From assembly GCA_023390875.1 (NCBI GenBank), contig JAEWCA010000511.1, positions 1 through 9,164 on the forward strand: a stretch of DNA of 9,164 bases. The letters are read 5' to 3'. Of the stretch, positions 6,581 to 9,164 are shown piece after piece; position 1 is the first letter of the stretch, and each line of letters opens with the position of its first letter. This DNA comes from Actinomycetes bacterium. GTDB taxonomy: Bacteria; Actinomycetota; Actinomycetes; Actinomycetales; Cellulomonadaceae. The notes under the pieces are model-generated. The model ran no database searches. It saw nothing but the letters and a program-made list of their open reading frames with translations, and was not told where the DNA came from. The translations under genes were made by a program, and so were the position numbers.

Positions 6581-7222
6581 ATGCGTGTGGTCCTGACCTG
6601 CGTGCTCATCGGCTTCCTCGCCCTGGCGGCGCTCGTGTCGTGCCGCTGGGTGCTGACGCGTGTCGACGCGCTGGGGCGGATCGCCCCGTTCCCGCGGATC
6701 AGCGTCGGCCTGAGCCTCGTGGCCGCCGTCGGGTGCGCGGTGCCGCTCGTGCTGCACGCGCAGCTCGAGAACCGGCTGGCCGACGCGGCGAGCGAGGTCG
6801 CCGGCGTCCCGGTGCAGGTGCACTGCCAGACGGTCGGCGAGGCGTTCGTGGACGCCGGCGTCGAGCTCGGGTACGTGCGGTGGGGTGCGGACGGCGTGCC
6901 GGAGCGCAAGACGCTCATCAAGTCGCACGTGTGCGGCGACCTGCGCGGATGGCTGCGCTCGTCGAAGGCGACGCCGTCGCTCGACCAGGTGGTCGCGGTG
7001 CACGTGCTGACGCACGAGGCGATGCACATGGCGGGCCTCACGAACGAGGCGGCGGCCGAGTGCGCGGCGATGCAGCGTGACCAGCGGACGGCCGTGCTGC
7101 TGGGGGCGTCACCGGCGGAGGGGCTCGCGCTCGCGCGGCGGTACTGGACCGAGGTGTACCCGAACATGCCGGACGGCTACCGAGGCGAGTGCAACCCTGG
7201 GGTTGCCATCACCGGCGGTTAG
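6581..7222 (+). CDS. Membrane-anchored HExxH putative zinc metalloprotease-like protein
   Basis: A 213-residue protein of a type I recall only as hypothetical in actinobacteria. Two hydrophobic segments at about 3-21 and 40-59 predict a short membrane anchor or hairpin, followed by a domain of about 150 residues. The domain carries VLTHEAMHMAGLTNEAAAEC (142-161): HEAMH (145-149) is a zincin HExxH motif, and Glu160 or Glu156 could be a third zinc ligand. Cysteines 82, 118, 161 and 204 could form disulfides if the domain lies outside the cell. The C-terminal part RRYWTEVYPNMPDGYR (186-201) looks conserved from memory of similar proteins. Most zinc peptidases of this kind are larger, so proteolysis is not certain. 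The ATG at 6581 lacks a good ribosome binding site; an ATG at 6577 is out of frame. The 3' end overlaps the first of two operator-like palindromes serving the next operon. Confidence 0.75.
   Translation: MRVVLTCVLIGFLALAALVSCRWVLTRVDALGRIAPFPRISVGLSLVAAVGCAVPLVLHAQLENRLADAASEVAGVPVQVHCQTVGEAFVDAGVELGYVRWGADGVPERKTLIKSHVCGDLRGWLRSSKATPSLDQVVAVHVLTHEAMHMAGLTNEAAAECAAMQRDQRTAVLLGASPAEGLALARRYWTEVYPNMPDGYRGECNPGVAITGG
7189..7208. promoter_or_regulatory. Operator-like palindrome 1 of the SRPBCC-arsR operon
   Basis: GTGCAACC (7189-7196), spacer CTGG, then GGTTGCCA (7201-7208): the same 8-4-8 layout as the site 33 bp downstream, with six of eight arm positions symmetric (the two outermost fail). 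Read with a 2-nt spacer, GCAACCC and GGGTTGC (7191-7206) form a perfect palindrome. It lies inside the last codons of the HExxH gene. TTGCCA at 7203-7208 resembles a -35 hexamer, so binding here could block the promoter. Confidence 0.55.
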
Positions 7223-7241
7223 TGCAACTCTCTAGTTGCAC
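7222..7241. promoter_or_regulatory. Operator-like palindrome 2 of the SRPBCC-arsR operon
   Basis: A perfect inverted repeat: GTGCAACT (7222-7229), spacer CTCT, AGTTGCAC (7234-7241). It starts on the last base of the upstream stop codon and ends 30 nt before the SRPBCC start codon. Together with the site at 7189 it defines the consensus GTGCAACY-N4-RGTTGCAC. ArsR-family repressors bind 12-2-12-like or similar palindromes near their own promoters, so the ArsR protein encoded downstream is the obvious candidate ligand. This is an inference from position and symmetry. Confidence 0.7.
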
Positions 7242-7271
7242 CCGTTGACCCTCGCGGTTCTGGAGGACCCC

Positions 7272-7775
7272 ATGACCACCCCACCGCAGCCGCCCGCCGT
7301 CGCGGACGCCGACACCTTCACCGTCACCCGCACCGTGCACGTCGCCGCCCCGGTCGAGCGCGTCTGGCAGGCCCTCACGCACGAGGACCACATGACCCGG
7401 TGGTTCGGCGCGCGCGCCTCGCTCCCCGAGGTCCGGGTCGGCGCCGAGGGGTACGTCGGGTTCGAGGGGTACGGCGACTTCGTCGTCCGCGTCGAGGAGG
7501 TCGACGAGCACCGCGTGTTCGCCTATACCTGGGGGGCGCACCCCGGCGACCCCGAGCCGCTCGCCGACGGGACCTCGACGCTCGTCCGGTTCACGCTCGA
7601 CGCCGAGGACGACGGCACGCGCCTCACCGTCACCGAGACCGGCTTCGGCACGCTCACCACCCGCGACCCGCGCCAGGCCCTCGAGGACAACCGTCAGGGC
7701 TGGACGTCCGAGCTCGACGAGCTCGTCGCCTACCTGGAGCAGGACCCCGCGCCCGACCCCGTGAGGTCCGCATGA
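7272..7775 (+). CDS. SRPBCC/AHSA1-domain protein
   Basis: A 167-residue protein of the START/SRPBCC (Aha1 C-terminal-like, COG3832) superfamily. Its fold forms a deep pocket for hydrophobic ligands; the ligand here is unknown. Signature pieces are VHVAAPVERVWQALTHEDHMTRWFG (22-46, the first strand and helix), FAYTWG (83-88), STLVRFTLDAEDDGTRLTVTETGF (102-125) and the C-terminal helix NRQGWTSELDELVAYLE (140-156). Length is normal for the family. The frame is open back to a TTG at 7236, inside the operator palindrome. The ATG at 7272 is preferred because GGAGG (7262-7266) lies 5 nt upstream. Its stop codon overlaps the arsR start by 4 nt (ATGA), so the two are translationally coupled. Such SRPBCC-ArsR pairs are common in actinobacteria, where the repressor usually controls its own operon. 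No catalytic residues are implied. Confidence 0.92.
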   Translation: MTTPPQPPAVADADTFTVTRTVHVAAPVERVWQALTHEDHMTRWFGARASLPEVRVGAEGYVGFEGYGDFVVRVEEVDEHRVFAYTWGAHPGDPEPLADGTSTLVRFTLDAEDDGTRLTVTETGFGTLTTRDPRQALEDNRQGWTSELDELVAYLEQDPAPDPVRSA

Positions 7776-8098
7776 CCGGGACCGCCGCCGACACGCTGGT
7801 GCCCGTGTTCGCGGCCCTCGCGGACGAGACCCGGTGGCGGGTCCTCACCGAGCTGGGCCGCGGCGAGGCCTCCGCCTCGGCGCTCGCCGCCGTCCTGCCC
7901 GTCACCCGGCAGGCGATCGCCAAGCACCTCGCCGTGCTCGCCGACGCCGGGCTCGTCGAACCCGTGCGCGTGGGCCGGGAGGTCCGCTACCGCGCGCTCG
8001 GGTCGCGGCTCGACGAGACGGCCCGCGCGCTCGACGCGATCGGCGCCGAGTGGGACCGCCGGCTCGCGGAGATCAAGCGGATCGCCGAGTCGTTCTGA
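7772..8098 (+). CDS. ArsR-family winged-helix transcriptional repressor
   Basis: A 108-residue, single-domain winged helix-turn-helix protein. FAALADETRWRVLTELGRG (13-31) is the typical ArsR opening, VTRQAIAKHLAVLADAGLV (44-62) is the helix-turn-helix with its recognition helix, and VGREVRYRA (67-75) is the wing. A C-terminal helix (82-106) would dimerise. It contains no cysteine, so it cannot use the thiol metal site of arsenic or cadmium sensors; it more likely belongs to the non-metal SRPBCC-linked subgroup. Its ATG lies inside the stop region of the SRPBCC gene. The likely targets are the two palindromes at 7189 and 7222. What inactivates it is unknown; a ligand held by the SRPBCC protein is one possibility. 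Confidence 0.93.
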   Translation: MTGTAADTLVPVFAALADETRWRVLTELGRGEASASALAAVLPVTRQAIAKHLAVLADAGLVEPVRVGREVRYRALGSRLDETARALDAIGAEWDRRLAEIKRIAESF

Positions 8099-8106
8099 CG
8101 GGGTCG

Positions 8107-8125
8107 CGCGTCAGGGTGCGACGCG
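8107..8125. terminator. Weak bidirectional hairpin at the convergent arsR / response-regulator ends
   Basis: CGCGTC (8107-8112) and GACGCG (8120-8125) form a perfect 6-bp stem with a 7-nt loop across the junction of two convergent genes whose stops are 12 nt apart. It overlaps the last codons of the response regulator. There is no T-tract on either strand, so termination is uncertain. Confidence 0.3.
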
Positions 8126-8764
8126 GCGCGTCTCGTACGCCCACATCGCGATCTCGACGCGGTTCCGCGCGTTGAGCTTCGCCATGAGGCTGCCGAGGTG
8201 CGTCTTCACGGTGCTCAGGCTGATGTGCAGCTCGTCGGCGATCTCCTGGTTCGTCAGCCCGCGCGCGACCGTGAGCAGCACCTCCTCCTCCCGGGCCGTC
8301 AGCGGGTCGACCGGCTGCTGCGGCGTCGGCGTCGGGCCCGTGCCCGCGAACGCCGCGAGCAGCCGCACCGTGACGTTCGGGGCGATGAGCGCCTCGCCGT
8401 CCGCCGCGGCGCGGACCGCCTGCGCGAGCAGCTCGGGCCCGGCGTCCTTGAGCAGGAACCCGCGGGCGCCCGCGCGCAGCGCGCCGTGCACGTACTCGTC
8501 GAGGTCGAACGTCGTGATGACGACGACCGCCGGCGCGTCGTCGCCCGAGCCCACGATGAGCCGGGTCGCCTCCAGGCCGTTGAGGTCGGGCATCCGGATG
8601 TCGAGCAGGCACACGTCGGGCCGGACCTCGCGCGCGAGCCGGACGGCTTCTCGCCCGTCCCGGGCCTCGGCGACGACCTCGATGCCCGGTTGCGCGTCGA
8701 GGATGAGCCGCAGCCCGGTGCGGACGATCTCCTGGTCGTCGGCGACCAGCACCCGCACGTTCAC
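8111..8764 (-). CDS. NarL/FixJ-family response regulator
   Basis: A 217-residue two-component regulator: an N-terminal receiver domain (3-118) and a C-terminal LuxR-type helix-turn-helix (about 152-212). The phosphorylation pocket is complete: acidic pair Asp9-Asp10, phosphoacceptor Asp55 in LLDIRMPDLNG (53-63), switch Thr84/Thr85 in VITTFD and Lys106 in FLLKDA. The DNA-binding part has LTAREEEVLLTVARGLTNQE (155-174) and the recognition helix ISLSTVKTHLGSLMAKLNAR (181-200). The start is GTG at 8762-8764, overlapping the stop of the histidine kinase by 4 nt (GTGA), so the kinase is its cognate partner and is made from the same transcript. The signal sensed and the genes controlled cannot be told from this window. 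An ATG-started alternative would remove the first strand of the receiver and is rejected. Confidence 0.95.
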   Translation of the reverse strand: MNVRVLVADDQEIVRTGLRLILDAQPGIEVVAEARDGREAVRLAREVRPDVCLLDIRMPDLNGLEATRLIVGSGDDAPAVVVITTFDLDEYVHGALRAGARGFLLKDAGPELLAQAVRAAADGEALIAPNVTVRLLAAFAGTGPTPTPQQPVDPLTAREEEVLLTVARGLTNQEIADELHISLSTVKTHLGSLMAKLNARNRVEIAMWAYETRRVAP

Positions 8765-9164
8765 GCGTTGGCCCGCACGCGCCGCAGCGGCAGCATCCCG
8801 TCGACCACCCAGCCGCGCTCCGGCCCGGGTCCGATCGACACCGTCCCGCCGAGCAGCGCCGCCCGCTCCGTCATGCCCACCACGCCGAAGCCGGGCACGC
8901 GCGACGTCGAGGGGTCGCCGTCGTCCGTCACCGTGAACCGCACCTGCCGATCATCGCCGACCACCCGCACGTCGATGCGCGTGGCGTGCCGGGCGTGCCG
9001 CAGCGCGTTGGTGAGCGACTCCTGCACGATCCGGAACACCGCCGCCCCGACCGCGGGCCCGACGTCGTCCAGGGCACCGGTGAGCACCACCCGGACCGGC
9101 GGGTCGCCGCCGAGCGACCGCGCGAGCGGCTCGATGTCGGCGATCCCGCGGGTCGGCGCGAGCT
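8761..9164 (-). CDS. Sensor histidine kinase, C-terminal part
   Basis: Partial: only the last 134 codons are inside the window; the N-terminal sensor and the HisKA_3 phosphoacceptor helix lie to the right. The visible part runs in frame from the window edge (LAPTRGIADIEPLARSLGGD) through the HATPase_c domain. The ATP-binding N box is FRIVQESLTNALRHAR, the G1 box is VTDDG, and GFGVVGMTERAALLGG is the second glycine-rich segment typical of NarX/DesK-like kinases. The end, GWVVDGMLPLRR followed by VRANA, is the usual final strand plus a short tail. These kinases autophosphorylate on His and pass the phosphate to a NarL/FixJ-type regulator, here the overlapping downstream gene. The GTG at 9088-9090 is only an internal codon, not the start. 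Confidence 0.92.
   Translation of the reverse strand, partial: LAPTRGIADIEPLARSLGGDPPVRVVLTGALDDVGPAVGAAVFRIVQESLTNALRHARHATRIDVRVVGDDRQVRFTVTDDGDPSTSRVPGFGVVGMTERAALLGGTVSIGPGPERGWVVDGMLPLRRVRANA

Noticed and set aside
5992..7080. Plus-strand open frame across the hairpin at 6513-6547
   Set aside because: Arg/Gly/Ala-rich frame-shifted reading of two better-supported genes.
4705..7167. 820-codon minus-strand open frame
   Set aside because: Ser/Arg/Thr-rich antisense shadow spanning three plus-strand genes and the hairpin; no recognisable domain and no ribosome binding site.
7236..7271. TTG start for the SRPBCC protein
   Set aside because: It lies inside the operator palindrome and adds 12 residues outside the domain; the ATG at 7272 has a good ribosome binding site.
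8172..8936. Plus-strand open frame opposite the response regulator
   Set aside because: Ser/Arg-rich shadow; the response regulator has a complete phosphorylation pocket.
1..9164. CRISPR arrays, tRNA or rRNA genes, insertion sequences, attachment sites
   Set aside because: No regularly spaced repeats, no tRNA-like cloverleaf, no transposase-like protein and no terminal repeats were seen.

Overview
This is a GC-rich bacterial window with actinobacterial style: codons end mostly in G/C, GTG starts occur, genes overlap by 1-4 nt, and the prp genes run prpD-prpB-prpC as in Corynebacterium. The proteins look most like those of Micrococcales such as Cellulomonas-type organisms. That placement is from memory of family members, not from a search.

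Layout, left to right. (1) 1-339, minus strand: the first 113 codons of a bacterial Hen1 RNA 3'-terminal ribose 2'-O-methyltransferase, cut by the window edge. (2) 340-516: a divergent intergenic region holding a GTTAC-N6-GTAAC inverted repeat. (3) 517-4117: the methylcitrate-cycle operon prpD-prpB-prpC, which turns propionyl-CoA plus oxaloacetate into pyruvate plus succinate. No prpR-like regulator or propionyl-CoA synthetase gene is visible. (4) 4132-4701, minus: a small unrecognised protein ending 14 nt from prpC, with a leaderless-looking start. (5) 4819-6508: a two-gene unit. Its first gene is a very Trp-rich protein resembling DUF6345, with a caspase-like His-Gly/Ser-Cys arrangement. Its second gene is an unrecognised protein with a region resembling protease propeptides (FTP/PepSY style). 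A 15-bp hairpin closes the unit. (6) 6581-7222: a short membrane protein with an HEAMH zinc-protease motif. (7) 7272-8098: an SRPBCC/AHSA1 protein overlapping an ArsR-type repressor, preceded by two matching operator-like palindromes 33 bp apart. (8) 8111-9164, minus: a NarL/FixJ-type response regulator and the C-terminal part of its histidine kinase, overlapping by 4 nt and convergent with arsR; the kinase runs off the window.

The best candidate for something undescribed is 4819-7222: a possible caspase-fold protein, a propeptide-like partner and a neighbouring membrane metalloprotease-like protein. The first two are almost certainly co-transcribed. The third is separated from them by the hairpin, so a three-gene system is a hypothesis. 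The best-supported regulatory observation is the operator pair in front of the SRPBCC-arsR operon.
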